Of a stretch of 62,075 bases of DNA, positions 48,044 to 57,616 are shown in pieces; position 1 is the stretch's first letter; the number at the start of each line of letters is the position of its first letter. The notes under the pieces were generated by a model that searched no databases, had not been told where the DNA came from, and worked only from the letters and a program-made list of their open reading frames with translations. The stretch is from a virus, in the IMG/VR virus record IMGVR_UViG_3300009176_000031, positions 1 to 62,075 of that record; one strand, 5' to 3'. Both the position numbers and the translations under genes were made by a program.

Positions 48044-48576
48044 TAGAGAGTATCACCCTCAACGCGGATAGTCGCACCATCGTTAGATACAGCAGCCGTA
48101 TTAGCAGCCGTTCGACGAATCCAAATACCCTTACACTGACCAGGGGGAATATCACCTAAGGCTAGTCCTGTAGCCTTTGTAGTTGGCGCTGAGAACGTCT
48201 GAGTTGCTGGCGCAGTATTTTCATCAGCGATTGTTTTCATCTGAGGGGAAGCACTTGCAATAACGCTAGCAGCAGTAGTATCCACACTAAGAGCAGCAAC
48301 AGCGCCACCTGCTACCTCCGCAGAAATCCATACTACAGGGGAGAGGTAGGTTAATGTAGCGTGGTTGTTATGCACAAAGATTCCACGATATTCTGCTTCT
48401 GACGCAGCGTTTTCATCACCTGTAATATCATCAAACAGGTTACCTAGGGTTGCATCCGTGATAGCAGTAGTAGAGATTTGGTCACCCAATGATCCAGCAG
48501 CCGTTCCAGCAGTAGTATTGCCAGCCGCAGCAACCACGCTGAACTTGAGTAGAATATCCGTCGCTGCAATAGGCAT
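48043..48576 (-). CDS. Conserved virion protein, 177 aa, module B copy
   Basis: Almost identical in protein sequence to 1047-1580 (two differences by eye), although surrounding genes in the modules are far more diverged. Synonymous changes cluster toward the 5' end of the gene. No known motif. Its conservation suggests contact with a shared partner such as the spike. It starts at ATG 48576 with AAGGATGAG upstream. Confidence 0.85.
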   Translation of the reverse strand: MPIAATDILLKFSVVAAAGNTTAGTAAGSLGDQISTTAITDATLGNLFDDITGDENAASEAEYRGIFVHNNHATLTYLSPVVWISAEVAGGAVAALSVDTTAASVIASASPQMKTIADENTAPATQTFSAPTTKATGLALGDIPPGQCKGIWIRRTAANTAAVSNDGATIRVEGDTL

Positions 48577-48588
48577 TAAAACTCATCC

Positions 48589-49041
48589 TTACTCGTAGAT
48601 TATACCATCATGCTTATATTGATGCTTTGGAGAACGCCAAACATGCGATGCTAAGTCATGCGCTTCGGCCATAGCATCGTCATATTGTGCTTTCTGACGA
48701 GCATGTACCATAGCATTCTTAGCGTTAACTCGGGCTTCTACAGAACCATTACGTCCATCGGCATCTGCTAAACGGTTAAGAATTGCATCACTATTAATCA
48801 TCTGTTCTTCATCATCAACATACATAACGACATAATCAGGACGATCATGATTACCAAGTTGACTATATGTAATCGCAAATGCAGAGTCACCAGGCTTACG
48901 TTTATCCCTGGGAATCCACTTAACGTCAAGGTGCCAATCGTATTGGCGAATTACATCAATAGTCCTGTCAATTGCAGGACTAATTAAAGAACCATCTTCA
49001 TGTGGTACAGGAGCATTAACAATAAAAGATTCCATACTCAT
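48589..49041 (-). CDS. Virion protein (VPHEDG family), module B paralogue
   Basis: A 150-aa protein with VPHEDGSLISPAIDRTIDVI, then YDWHLDVKWIPRDKRKPGDS, related to 42461-42895. The C-terminal half is helical (EARVNAKNAMVHARQKAQYD). It sits between the 177-aa protein and the MPSK gene. The matching slot in module A is empty, so this is a module-B-specific paralogue. Confidence 0.78.
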   Translation of the reverse strand: MSMESFIVNAPVPHEDGSLISPAIDRTIDVIRQYDWHLDVKWIPRDKRKPGDSAFAITYSQLGNHDRPDYVVMYVDDEEQMINSDAILNRLADADGRNGSVEARVNAKNAMVHARQKAQYDDAMAEAHDLASHVWRSPKHQYKHDGIIYE

Positions 49042-49055
49042 TAAAAACTCCGAGA

Positions 49056-49241
49056 TTAAGGGTAGTTCGCAGGATCAATGACTTCAACAGGTTTCTTACC
49101 GAGTTGTCGTTGTCTATCAGCAAGACTACCTGTAGTAGCACCTTTACTAGCCAATAACAACATAGCACGATCAGCAAGACTGCCTACAGTCCTGCCAGCC
49201 GCAATATGCTGGGCTAGAATATTATCGTGCTTGCTAGGCAT
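49056..49241 (-). CDS. Small conserved virion-module protein (MPSK family), module B
   Basis: A 61-aa protein starting MPSKHDNILAQHIAAGRTVG, with SLADRAMLLLASKG and a second SLADRQ unit, orthologous to 1589-1783. It is adjacent to the capsid gene in both modules. The function is unknown. Confidence 0.78.
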   Translation of the reverse strand: MPSKHDNILAQHIAAGRTVGSLADRAMLLLASKGATTGSLADRQRQLGKKPVEVIDPANYP

Positions 49242-49261
49242 AACTACTCCTAAACCTGAGA

Positions 49262-49298
49262 GGGGCCAGTAGGCGCCTCGGCAACACCTACTGACCCC
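49262..49298 (-). terminator. Hairpin after capsid gene B
   Basis: GGGGCCAGTAGG (49262-49273) pairs with CCTACTGACCCC (49287-49298), a 12-bp stem with one A-C mismatch on the plus strand (G-U on the minus-strand RNA). It lies directly downstream of the capsid stop, parallel to the module A terminator, but has no T-run. Confidence 0.7.
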
Positions 49299-49312
49299 TG
49301 CTCATGGGATTT

Positions 49313-50515
49313 TTACGCCTCGGTCACATCGTCAAGCAGACCTTGAGCGTTGCGCTGGTTAAGGCCCATCTCCCAGTACTGCTTGAGAACAGCCTCGTAA
49401 GCGTCGTAATCGTGTACCCACTTCCAAACTGATCCATCCTTCTGTAACCAAGACCAGTCCTTGTCGCGGTAAATCTTGAACTTACTCTCGTCAAGGAACC
49501 ACATCTTGCCAGGAGGTGCATCAGGGTCCTCTACAACAGGAATCTCACGTCCGTTGTTAAACGCAAGACCTGTAAGACCGCCATCGAACTCCTTGGTGTT
49601 AACATATCGACGCTGCTGTGAAAGCAGGTTGAAGTACGCACGTCGAACACCAAGAGAGGTAAGAATAAGACTCGTCTTACCACCGTTAACGCGAACGTCG
49701 TCAGTAAGCTTAATCATAAGACCCTCAGAAAGAGCCCTACCAGTACCGCCGTTAGCGTTAACAACACTCTTCCAAAGCGGCTGAGTGGTGGGGTCAACCG
49801 TGAATAAAATACCGGTAGCCTTCACAATAGAGGCTAATCCGTTAGGCTCACGGTTCCAGTTACCGGTACGAGTCAGAATATGACCAACTGTATCGGCAAC
49901 AGCAGCACCATCAAATGTAACGTTAAGGCCAGAAATAGCCGTAATCTGACGGTTGTAAGCAATGGCTGACGCGCCCCCAACACCGGGACCAACACCCGCG
50001 TTAACAATATCGATCTGCTGACCAACCTCAAGGTACTGGGTTGAAACAACAGCAACAACGTTATCAGCCGTACCCGCAGTAGACACAGTAGCAAGAGTAC
50101 CTAGACCGTCACCGTAGAATACACGGTTAGTGTCCTTAGCAATATCACTCTTGAGATAAGTCATCTCAAGGTCCATAGCGTCGGCAAACGCCTGGTAGTT
50201 TTCCGAGGCTAATTCCATCGACGGACCCGACATACGGACACGACCGTATCCGTACTTAAGGCCAATACGAACTGAAATGAAGCCCTGCTGCCCTGCGTTT
50301 TGCAGTTGCTCAAGTTCGTTACGGTAACCAATACCAGCGTTACGACGAACACGTAACGGGAAAGTAACGTACTTACCACCGACCTGCGACTCAACGCCAC
50401 TAGAGGTGCGAAGGATACGCTTATATCCTACGGCTTCCTCTTGTAACTGGTTCTGAATCTTACCCTGATATACTTCCTTTGTAATGGCATCAAGTGTTGC
50501 CATTGTGTTAGGCAC
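49313..50515 (-). CDS. Major capsid protein, module B
   Basis: A 400-aa protein starting MPNTMATLDAITKEVYQGKI. Conserved blocks with module A: GGKYVTFPLRVRRNAGIGYR, RVFYGDGLGTLATV, EPNGLASIVKATG, TSLGVRRAYFNLLSQQR and KDGSVWKWVHDYDAYEA. By eye it is only moderately similar overall, so the two proteins are orthologues from different phage lineages rather than a recent duplicate. Whether they can co-assemble is unknown. Confidence 0.9.
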   Translation of the reverse strand: MPNTMATLDAITKEVYQGKIQNQLQEEAVGYKRILRTSSGVESQVGGKYVTFPLRVRRNAGIGYRNELEQLQNAGQQGFISVRIGLKYGYGRVRMSGPSMELASENYQAFADAMDLEMTYLKSDIAKDTNRVFYGDGLGTLATVSTAGTADNVVAVVSTQYLEVGQQIDIVNAGVGPGVGGASAIAYNRQITAISGLNVTFDGAAVADTVGHILTRTGNWNREPNGLASIVKATGILFTVDPTTQPLWKSVVNANGGTGRALSEGLMIKLTDDVRVNGGKTSLILTSLGVRRAYFNLLSQQRRYVNTKEFDGGLTGLAFNNGREIPVVEDPDAPPGKMWFLDESKFKIYRDKDWSWLQKDGSVWKWVHDYDAYEAVLKQYWEMGLNQRNAQGLLDDVTEA

Positions 50516-50540
50516 AATATCTCCTTGTTAGCCTTGACTG

Positions 50541-51380
50541 CTACGCATTATCAGCGTTAGCAGCAGCCCTTAACATCTCTTTGACTAACTCTTGGGTATC
50601 GGCGCTACCCAATTTAGAAGGATCGGTCCTAATGGTAGGCAATCCACCATTGGAAGATAGCACCGTAGGTGCCCCATTAGCAGTTTGCTGGGTCCGAGTT
50701 ACGTCTCCACCGTAACTCTTTACCATAGACTGAAACGCCTTTACGGCATCTTCACCATCGACACCGTTCGCTATTTGCGTAAGCACGAACGTCTCATCGT
50801 AGTGGCCGTAAGTATCCTTAAGTGCCCCAAGGTAGTCATCAAGAGCCTCTTGATTTTCCTTGGACTCATTAGCCTCAACGTCTGCTAAGAACGTTTCTGC
50901 TAACTTCTCCATCATTTGCTCATGCTGAGCAAATCGGGCTTCGTAAGGATCGTCGTCCTCGTCGTCTACCTGACCGCCTGTGTCCCTAACTCCCTGGCTA
51001 CCAGCAGCCTGCTGTAGAAACTCCGCCATAATGTCAGGGTACGCTTCCTGCATTGCTGCAAGAATCTTAGCCGGCTCGTTCTCAATTGCGGCTGCGATAC
51101 CTAACGCCTGATTAACAAACTCAGGGTCTACATCATTTTCGATGTAGGGCTTCCACGGCTCGTACTGTTGCTGTAAGTTCTGGAACCTAGACTGTACACC
51201 TGAATCCCACCTTTCAAGGTGGGGCTTCACAATGGTGCGTAAAGCCTCATCCGGCAGAATATCTAAAATCTCCTGCCAGGCAGGGTGACCTTGACTATCA
51301 GTGTCACCAGCATTATCTGTACCATTGTCATTCTGGCCCTGGATAATGTCGCCGTTTTCAAATCCTGCGTTCTCTCCCAC
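50541..51380 (-). CDS. Capsid scaffolding protein, module B
   Basis: A 279-aa acidic, helical protein. It includes DDPYEARFAQHEQMMEKLAE and YDETFVLTQIANGVDGEDAV, matching module A positions, and a C-terminus DTQELVKEMLRAAANADNA. It is directly upstream of capsid gene B. A 96-base gap upstream holds CCTACAGGAAGG. Confidence 0.85.
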   Translation of the reverse strand: MGENAGFENGDIIQGQNDNGTDNAGDTDSQGHPAWQEILDILPDEALRTIVKPHLERWDSGVQSRFQNLQQQYEPWKPYIENDVDPEFVNQALGIAAAIENEPAKILAAMQEAYPDIMAEFLQQAAGSQGVRDTGGQVDDEDDDPYEARFAQHEQMMEKLAETFLADVEANESKENQEALDDYLGALKDTYGHYDETFVLTQIANGVDGEDAVKAFQSMVKSYGGDVTRTQQTANGAPTVLSSNGGLPTIRTDPSKLGSADTQELVKEMLRAAANADNA

Positions 51381-51476
51381 TTACTTCTCCTTAACCGAGT
51401 ATCGGGCTGTACCATTTATGGCCCTGGCCTTCTACTCACAGGGTAGCAGAGTGGGCTTCCTACAGGAAGGATATAC

Positions 51477-51791
51477 TTAGAACTCTTGACCGTAATTAAT
51501 CTTACGGTTAATATTCTTAGCGGCAGCCTTCCTAACCTTCCTACCTCTAACTGCCGTTCCGGCGATACGTGCCGCAGCAGCCTTCTGCATCTTCTGAGGT
51601 GTAACACGTAAGTTTGGCTGGCTATTAGCCGCAGCCTTGGCCTTCATTGCATTGTTAGTACTTGAAAGACGCTGCGCAACATTAGCCTGATTAGTAGGTG
51701 TATTAGTCTTCGCAGCAACGTTGGCCTGAGCCCGTAACTTCGCTGTCTTTAACTTCAGAGCAGCAGCATCTAATCCAGCCGGAACAGACAT
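51477..51791 (-). CDS. Basic virion-module protein, module B
   Basis: A 104-aa, Ala/Lys/Arg/Asn-rich protein (MSVPAGLDAAALKLKTAKLR; C-terminal RKVRKAAAKNINRKINYGQ). It occupies the slot of the basic 142-aa module A protein 3934-4362; both are basic and lysine-rich but I cannot align them confidently. It may be a minor head or DNA-contact protein. Confidence 0.72.
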   Translation of the reverse strand: MSVPAGLDAAALKLKTAKLRAQANVAAKTNTPTNQANVAQRLSSTNNAMKAKAAANSQPNLRVTPQKMQKAAAARIAGTAVRGRKVRKAAAKNINRKINYGQEF

Positions 51792-52018
51792 TAGATACCT
51801 GCCGCATCGTCAATAAGCCGAACAGCATACTCAAGGTCATTCTTAGTCATCAGATTCAATGTTGCAGTAGGATAACTAGCCGCTGCCGCAGCAGTAAGAC
51901 GCGCCTTAAGTGCAGCAACGTCCTTATAGTTCGTAAGAGTAACTGTCTGCGTTGCGGAACCCTGAGTGCGACGCTTATCTGTCCAACTGTGCTTACCTTC
52001 AATATCCGCATTAGCCAT
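51791..52018 (-). CDS. Conserved small head-module protein, module B
   Basis: A 75-aa protein from ATG 52018 (MANADIEGKHSWTDKRRTQG), chosen because it overlaps the portal stop; the frame is open upstream but reads through the portal's low-complexity tail. The C-terminal TATLNLMTKNDLEYAVRLID matches the module A gene 4362-4598. Confidence 0.78.
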   Translation of the reverse strand: MANADIEGKHSWTDKRRTQGSATQTVTLTNYKDVAALKARLTAAAAASYPTATLNLMTKNDLEYAVRLIDDAAGI

Positions 52019-54176
52019 TAGGAGGACCTCCCTGTGGGGGCTGTTGTGCGTTAGGATCACCTTGTGGCGGTCCTGCTTGTTGTGCGTTAGGGTCGCCACC
52101 CGGTTGCCCCGGTTGACCCGGTTGTCCTTGCTGTTGCTGAGCATTAGGGTCGCCACCAATAACAGGACCCTGACTACCATCAGGCATCTGTTGAATCATG
52201 CCACCCTGTAGTGCTAAGCGGTGAGTCATAACGTGTAACTCAAAGAGTTGCTTAATCTCATCACTAAGCATCTCAAAACCTTGAGTCTTACGGTATGCAT
52301 CATGCAGAGCAATGTGCATCTGATGATTGTCCCAGGAATTAGCCTCGATAGCATACTCAGAGTGCTGAGCATCAAACGGCATACCGTTCATCTGAGACAT
52401 AGCGTTCTGCATCTGGAACTCTGGCATATCTCCAAGAGCCTTAAGCTTAAAGTTTTCTCGCTGTGCCTGACGCTTATCAACCAGGAAGTCCTCGTAAGCC
52501 TTTTCGATACCACCGAGGTCCAGTAACTCTAAGAACATCGGTGCTTCGATAGCACCCAACTTAAAGATATCCATTAAGAAGGCTTGCTTGGCGGCCTTAC
52601 TCTTCGGTAACGCAGAGCCCGACTCAACGCGGATATCCGTATTACCTCTAAGGTCCGATCCCTTCCATTGCTGCGCTTCAAACGCCCCGTCTGTACCCGT
52701 AACGCGAACCATGCGCGCAACGTCCCAATACTGGGTAACGTACTTGAGGTAGAGTCGTCCGACTTTTTCAACGGCTTCCTCCAGACTAGCAATACTGAAT
52801 GCTAATTTGGATTCGTCTTGTTCCTGTAAGAAGCTAAGCGCCGTTGCAGCAGTAACCTGCGAAGGGTTCTGACCACGAGAAATCTCATGCTGTCCACTAA
52901 TATCATCAAAATCTTGCTGTAAACGATCAAGTTCCTGAATAACGTAAGGAGGAAGACTATCCATTGGCAAAGTATCAGGTCTATCAAAACCAGGAGTATA
53001 AAGAATAACTTGCCCTGGTTCGGAAGTAATCTGCTTAGGATTAATAGAACCTCGCGGAGCCATTAACTTCGGCTTAGCCATGAGGTTCTTAGCTTCAATA
53101 ATCTGTGAGCGTGTACGGTTGTATTCCTTCTGGATAGGAACCAAGTCCGTAACAACAGAGTCCCCGTAAAACTTACCTGTAGGAACATGGATAAACTTAC
53201 TAAACGGGAACTGACCGTGTTGATACGGGAATCCGCCAGAGACTACGCCCTGTTCATCTGTCACTACCCTAGCGGTATTCTGTACGATTCTACCACCGCA
53301 CACAGTAAGAAGCCCACCCTGCGGGAAAGCAGGGTGTCCATTCGGCTTAATCCAAAACTCCAAGCAGAGAACCTGATTCTTATTCTCCTGCTGAGCGCCG
53401 ACTAGATTTAAGAAGGAATCCTCTAGCAAATCATCTGTCGCCGTTACATTAGCAGATACGTCATATCCATAGGCACCCTTAAGCCATTCAGGGTCTTTAG
53501 TTGTAGCATGGATGACGTATGGCTGTAACTCAATATCTTCTTCTAAAAGATTCGGTACAAACAAATGGAACGGGTCTACGTGCTCAACGCAGATATCCCC
53601 GAGAGTGTCTTCATCAGGAACCTGCTTAGAAGGGTCCCAGTAAGTCTTAAAGTAAGCCGTACCACAAATGGAGCCCCACCATGTAACCTTACGTACAATA
53701 CTAGCAATAGCCTTATCCCTGTAGGCGGCAGTAACAATATTCTCGCCTACACGCGCGGCCACCACATCTTCATCCTCGGTAGTAGCCGGGATGACACTAA
53801 AGGATGGGCGCTGCGCTGTAAGTTTAGCCAACTCAGTACGAATAATGGGACGAATCTTATTCACAACAACGCGGACACGCCAAGCCGGAGCCTTCGGTTC
53901 ATATAATTGAAATCCGGTGCTCGAAGCAGCACTCGTAATTAGCCTTACATTTTGTTTACCAAAATAAAAGGCTAAGTTCGTGTACCACTGGCGCTCTGCG
54001 GCTTGACGTGACCGCTTACAGCGTGCATACTGGTCGTTCGCCCATGCCAGTAGCGCTGCATCCTCTCGGTCATCTTGAAAAGTCTTAAGAGGATTCTTAC
54101 TCTTAAGACGCTCCATTAAAGACTTAGGATCGTAACTCTCGCTGGACGAGTCCGGCGCTGTCGAAATCATCGACAT
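52011..54176 (-). CDS. Portal protein, module B
   Basis: A 721-aa protein. N-terminal RQAAERQWYTNLAFYFGKQN, VVNKIRPIIRTELAKLTAQR, PIQKEYNRTRSQIIEAKNL and ISGQHEISRGQNPSQVTAA match module A. The C-terminal 60 residues are a Gln/Pro/Gly/Asp repeat (GDPNAQQ units). It is 64 residues longer than module A. It overlaps the membrane-protein gene by 53 bases. Confidence 0.9.
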   Translation of the reverse strand: MSMISTAPDSSSESYDPKSLMERLKSKNPLKTFQDDREDAALLAWANDQYARCKRSRQAAERQWYTNLAFYFGKQNVRLITSAASSTGFQLYEPKAPAWRVRVVVNKIRPIIRTELAKLTAQRPSFSVIPATTEDEDVVAARVGENIVTAAYRDKAIASIVRKVTWWGSICGTAYFKTYWDPSKQVPDEDTLGDICVEHVDPFHLFVPNLLEEDIELQPYVIHATTKDPEWLKGAYGYDVSANVTATDDLLEDSFLNLVGAQQENKNQVLCLEFWIKPNGHPAFPQGGLLTVCGGRIVQNTARVVTDEQGVVSGGFPYQHGQFPFSKFIHVPTGKFYGDSVVTDLVPIQKEYNRTRSQIIEAKNLMAKPKLMAPRGSINPKQITSEPGQVILYTPGFDRPDTLPMDSLPPYVIQELDRLQQDFDDISGQHEISRGQNPSQVTAATALSFLQEQDESKLAFSIASLEEAVEKVGRLYLKYVTQYWDVARMVRVTGTDGAFEAQQWKGSDLRGNTDIRVESGSALPKSKAAKQAFLMDIFKLGAIEAPMFLELLDLGGIEKAYEDFLVDKRQAQRENFKLKALGDMPEFQMQNAMSQMNGMPFDAQHSEYAIEANSWDNHQMHIALHDAYRKTQGFEMLSDEIKQLFELHVMTHRLALQGGMIQQMPDGSQGPVIGGDPNAQQQQGQPGQPGQPGGDPNAQQAGPPQGDPNAQQPPQGGPPNG

Positions 54177-54552
54177 AATCGACAGTATCTCCTAATCCAG
54201 ACTCGTGTATTAGTTGCTGATGCAACTTATACTCATCTTCATCCGTACCTGTAGGTATGTATTCAGATTTAGATGTTATTGAGGAATCTGTTAAAGTCTG
54301 GGTCAGACCGGCTAGGGTCTGTAGGTCCTTCGTCCGTACTTGGTTGATTAGGCTCTGTACTCTGTCCTGCTCCATCTTGAGGGATACTTTCAGGTAATCT
54401 ATCGTCTCTTGATTCGGTCTGTTCAATAACTGTCGTATCAAAAGGAAGTTCAGTATCAGTAGAACTAATAATACTCCGAGTAGCAAGCCAACTACGAGAT
54501 AATCCGTCAATGGTACGCTCCAACTTCTGTACGTGAGAGTGTAATACGGCAT
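54124..54552 (-). CDS. Small membrane-anchored protein overlapping zinc-finger gene, module B
   Basis: A 142-aa protein. A long hydrophobic helix (about residues 15-43) is followed by a helix (LKVSLKMEQDRVQSLINQ) with KDLQTLAGLTQ and the motif YIPTGTDEDE. It overlaps 54269-54808 by 284 bases and the portal by 53. The same plan is found at 6571-6942. Conservation of both protein sequence and overlap is strong evidence of expression. Confidence 0.75.
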   Translation of the reverse strand: MPYYTLTYRSWSVPLTDYLVVGLLLGVLLVLLILNFLLIRQLLNRPNQETIDYLKVSLKMEQDRVQSLINQVRTKDLQTLAGLTQTLTDSSITSKSEYIPTGTDEDEYKLHQQLIHESGLGDTVDYVDDFDSAGLVQRELRS

Positions 54553-54808
54553 TATGCGCTAAAAGAGTATCACGCTCTTGCTCAACAGCGTCAAACTCAG
54601 ATTTAGTAAACGCACCAAAAACAGCCGCTAACTCTAACGCGCAATTTTCACAGAAGTAGATATTTCCAAAAAACTCTACGTAGTTCTGAGGGTCTGCAAA
54701 AGTCTCACGTGAGTTAGACGCCGACTTCCCGCACGTAGTACAGGAAGCCGGCGTCATCATATTACCTGCTGCAATAGGTAATACACGGCCCGAGGCATCT
54801 AACTTCAC
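54269..54808 (-). CDS. Zinc-finger/coiled-coil protein, module B
   Basis: A 179-aa protein. CTTC (23-26) and CENC (53-56) form a zinc site, followed by a coiled-coil (ERDTLLAHNAVLHSHVQKLE) and an acidic tail (DEGPTDPSRSDPDF). It is orthologous to 6707-7240. The 3' half encodes the membrane protein in another frame. Confidence 0.75.
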   Translation of the reverse strand: MKLDASGRVLPIAAGNMMTPASCTTCGKSASNSRETFADPQNYVEFFGNIYFCENCALELAAVFGAFTKSEFDAVEQERDTLLAHNAVLHSHVQKLERTIDGLSRSWLATRSIISSTDTELPFDTTVIEQTESRDDRLPESIPQDGAGQSTEPNQPSTDEGPTDPSRSDPDFNRFLNNI

Positions 54809-54868
54809 AGCAAACCGTCTCTCTTGTTTAGAGGGATTGATTACAACCTACTGTTAGATGTAATCTTA

Positions 54869-55366
54869 TTAGTCGTCTGAGTATTCGTCGTCAGATGTAG
54901 TAGCAGGCGGGGTCTTGGACTCTTCCTGCTGAACATCTAAACTCAGACGCTCTACCTGTGCGCGAGACTCAGACTGGCGTACACCAGCCTCTCTACGGGC
55001 CTCAATGCGCGCAACGCGCGCATCATAAAGGTCCTTCTCACGCGCAGCGTTGGCCTCAGCAGCTAACTCCGCATGCTCGTCAGAACCTTCCTGAATAGCA
55101 GAACTGTCTGCAACAGGAACCTCTAACGTAACAAGCGGCTCTAACGTAAGACCAAACGGAGTGTGAGGTAATTCTCCCTGAGTAACGAGGGGAGTACCTG
55201 TACCTGCGGGTAAATTGTCGAAGTCAGGTTCACGGTCTTCCATAACGGCACGAACACGCTCAGCCTGCTGACGCTCCACAACATCAAGGTAAACGCCAGG
55301 GTCACGCTGGAGAGCCTCGTGAGGGTTATAGAAATCGACTTCCTCACTCTTAACAGTATCCACCAC
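54869..55366 (-). CDS. Acidic virion-module protein, module B
   Basis: A 165-aa protein. YNPHEALQRDPGVYLDVVE and REPDFDNLPAG match module A 7241-7861. The C-terminal half is Glu/Arg-rich helical (EANAAREKDLYDARVARIEA). It follows terminase by an 85-base gap containing CCTACAGGAAGG. The function is unknown. Confidence 0.75.
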   Translation of the reverse strand: MVDTVKSEEVDFYNPHEALQRDPGVYLDVVERQQAERVRAVMEDREPDFDNLPAGTGTPLVTQGELPHTPFGLTLEPLVTLEVPVADSSAIQEGSDEHAELAAEANAAREKDLYDARVARIEARREAGVRQSESRAQVERLSLDVQQEESKTPPATTSDDEYSDD

Positions 55367-55451
55367 GGCTAATTCTCCTTATTGTTTCGGCGCCGTCAGT
55401 AGTAGAATAGCATATGAGTCTGCCTACAGGAAGGATTGTATTAGGCAGTAT

Positions 55452-57020
55452 TTACCACTCGCCGCCCATCTCTTCATCTAATACAAAATCTGAGCCGCCT
55501 GGAATTACGTTGAAATCGCCCTGCCTGTTATTTTCGCGCTGCTCTAACATCTGCCAGTCTACTATGTGATCGTTAGGATAGACTACCGGCGCATCAAGCG
55601 GGTTATCTGTCTGGCGCTTAATCTCTCGTCTAGCGTCGTAGTCACCTGTAAGGTCTGGCCGGGACATAACAAAATAACGAAGGCTATCACAAGCGTGATC
55701 GTCCTTCTTATGCGGGGCTTCAATAGGGTTGTTTTCAGACTGGCTCTTACGATTACTATATGTCTTCCATCGATATCGGGTTAATTCTTTAATAAGATGA
55801 GAACAGTTTTTAGTGACGTGCCAGTTTGCTCGTCCATCAGTTCTAGTTCGCATGTAATTGGCAACTCGTTGGATACCGGCGCTAACATCGTTGTTACCCA
55901 ACGTAACAGGTACACCGTACTTAATGTACTCTTGTTGGATACTGGTTCCCGTAATTGGATCTGTGTTTCTAATGCTGGGATCACCAATGTAATAGTCCGG
56001 TGCCCGTTTGAGTTGCTTGTTGATTTCATGTACTCGCTTAGCGTGCTGTTCAACTGTTTCGCCTGACTTATAGTGCTCTTCAAAAGTAAGGAGTGCACCG
56101 TCCGGTGAGACCGAATGCCAGAGCCACGCCGTCGGATTGTTAAACCCGGCGTCAAGAGACGCAATCCAAAGCCAATCTTTGGGAGGGGAAAAGGATGCAT
56201 CAATAACATGCGTACCGCCGGGGCGCGGGTCAAACTTCTTGTAAATAAGTCCGCCGAGTTGGATGAACTTGCCATGAACGCGCGCCTCCCTATCATCCTC
56301 GTCCAGCGATGAAATAAACTCCTGAACCTCACCTTCACTAAGGTGAGGATTTTCAGTCATATCTACAATAATTACATCAATAAGAGGACTGCCAAGTAAA
56401 CCTGGCTCATACATAATGTCATAGACCCACGTCATACCTAACAGTGGAGTCATCGTAAGCCAAAGTGACCCACCTGTATCAATAAGGCGAGCCACGTTCT
56501 CAACATAAATAGCCTCTGGAGGCTCTTCATCAAAATGAACAAAGTGTCTACTTGTACCAGCGAACTTATCAAGGTCCTGGTCGTAAGACATAAACTCGAC
56601 GAAGGAACCATTTTCTAATGTAAGAGTACGTAGTTGATTATTGTAAGCCGTAAACCATGATCCTCCCTTAAGTTCTGAAGGCGGTAACCATCGTGCTAGT
56701 TCAGGCTTGACAATCTTCTCAACACCCCACCCAAAGTCTGTAGAGACAATACGTCCTCTGACGGGAGGTGGAGGTGTTTGTAAATAGGGATGCTTACCTG
56801 TAAGCCACCAGACGTCTTCAACGACACCACCAGTAGTTTTTCCTGATCGGTTACCACCAATATAAAGACGTCGTTTCTTTGGGGATTTATGGAAAGCCTT
56901 TTGCTTAGCGTGCGGCACGTAACCCAAAACATTTGGCCTACGCGCGCCCGCAGACAACTTTTCGCTAATGAGCCTTAGTGCTTCTTCTGGCGTACTGATT
57001 GTCTCTACTTTGCGGGCCAC
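55452..57020 (-). CDS. terL: Terminase large subunit, module B
   Basis: A 522-aa protein. Walker A GGNRSGKT (55-62), Walker B HFVHFDEEPP near 160-169, SLWLTMTP coupling motif, nuclease ASLDAGFNNPTAW, YIGDPSI and KDDHACDSLRYF. All catalytic residues are present, so both terminases of this window look functional. Divergence from module A is large outside the motifs. Each is adjacent to its own small terminase and portal, which suggests module-specific packaging sites. Confidence 0.95.
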   Translation of the reverse strand: MARKVETISTPEEALRLISEKLSAGARRPNVLGYVPHAKQKAFHKSPKKRRLYIGGNRSGKTTGGVVEDVWWLTGKHPYLQTPPPPVRGRIVSTDFGWGVEKIVKPELARWLPPSELKGGSWFTAYNNQLRTLTLENGSFVEFMSYDQDLDKFAGTSRHFVHFDEEPPEAIYVENVARLIDTGGSLWLTMTPLLGMTWVYDIMYEPGLLGSPLIDVIIVDMTENPHLSEGEVQEFISSLDEDDREARVHGKFIQLGGLIYKKFDPRPGGTHVIDASFSPPKDWLWIASLDAGFNNPTAWLWHSVSPDGALLTFEEHYKSGETVEQHAKRVHEINKQLKRAPDYYIGDPSIRNTDPITGTSIQQEYIKYGVPVTLGNNDVSAGIQRVANYMRTRTDGRANWHVTKNCSHLIKELTRYRWKTYSNRKSQSENNPIEAPHKKDDHACDSLRYFVMSRPDLTGDYDARREIKRQTDNPLDAPVVYPNDHIVDWQMLEQRENNRQGDFNVIPGGSDFVLDEEMGGEW

Positions 57021-57022
57021 AA

Positions 57023-57604
57023 CTAAACGTCTCCCACCTTAACAATACTAACACCAGAGTAACCTGGACCTGCGGATGAATTGATAGCAACACCCGAGTC
57101 TTGATAACAAAAGAATGTAAAGTAGTCTGTACCATTCATATAAATACCATTACCACAACACTGAACACAAGTTTGAATATAAGGAGCAGGACCTAAATAC
57201 TGTGCTCCTACCCAATTAGCAGGAGCAATACCAGTAAGATTCTTTTGAATGGCTACAGCACGTAACTGTCCACCTGTTGCAGCCCAAGTAAAATGAAACT
57301 CAACATTATAGATACCTGGAACCTTAGGAGTAACAGCACCATTAATATTGTTGATATTCCAGTTTTTAGTATCGTCTGTCTCTAATACAGTATCATGATA
57401 AACTAATTGCCATGCCCCTGTAGGTGTACTAAATACAATACTTTTCATCGATCTATGTCTAATGGTCTTTCCATGCTTATGACTACCCGGTGCAGCCTGA
57501 AAAGGACCATTACCTAACGTATGATGTTGTGACTGAGGGCCGAAGTCAACATCAGAACGTTCATGTGCTTGATTAGAAAGGTCTACTGCGCCTCTAGCGT
57601 CCAT
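57023..57604 (-). CDS. Short tail fibre with C1q-like head, module B
   Basis: A 193-aa protein. The anchor DFGPQSQHHTLGNGPFQAAP (residues 20-39) is shared with module A 9486-10586. The C-terminal 140 residues (GIYNVEFHFTWAATGGQLRA, YFTFFCYQDSG, YSGVSIVKVGDV) look like a C1q/TNF-type jelly-roll trimer head. The module A protein instead ends in an S74 chaperone, so the receptor-binding end has been exchanged. Six Cys/aromatic positions near 128-133 (CVQCC) are unusual for an extracellular fibre. Confidence 0.78.
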   Translation of the reverse strand: MDARGAVDLSNQAHERSDVDFGPQSQHHTLGNGPFQAAPGSHKHGKTIRHRSMKSIVFSTPTGAWQLVYHDTVLETDDTKNWNINNINGAVTPKVPGIYNVEFHFTWAATGGQLRAVAIQKNLTGIAPANWVGAQYLGPAPYIQTCVQCCGNGIYMNGTDYFTFFCYQDSGVAINSSAGPGYSGVSIVKVGDV

Positions 57605-57616
57605 CCTACAGGGGCC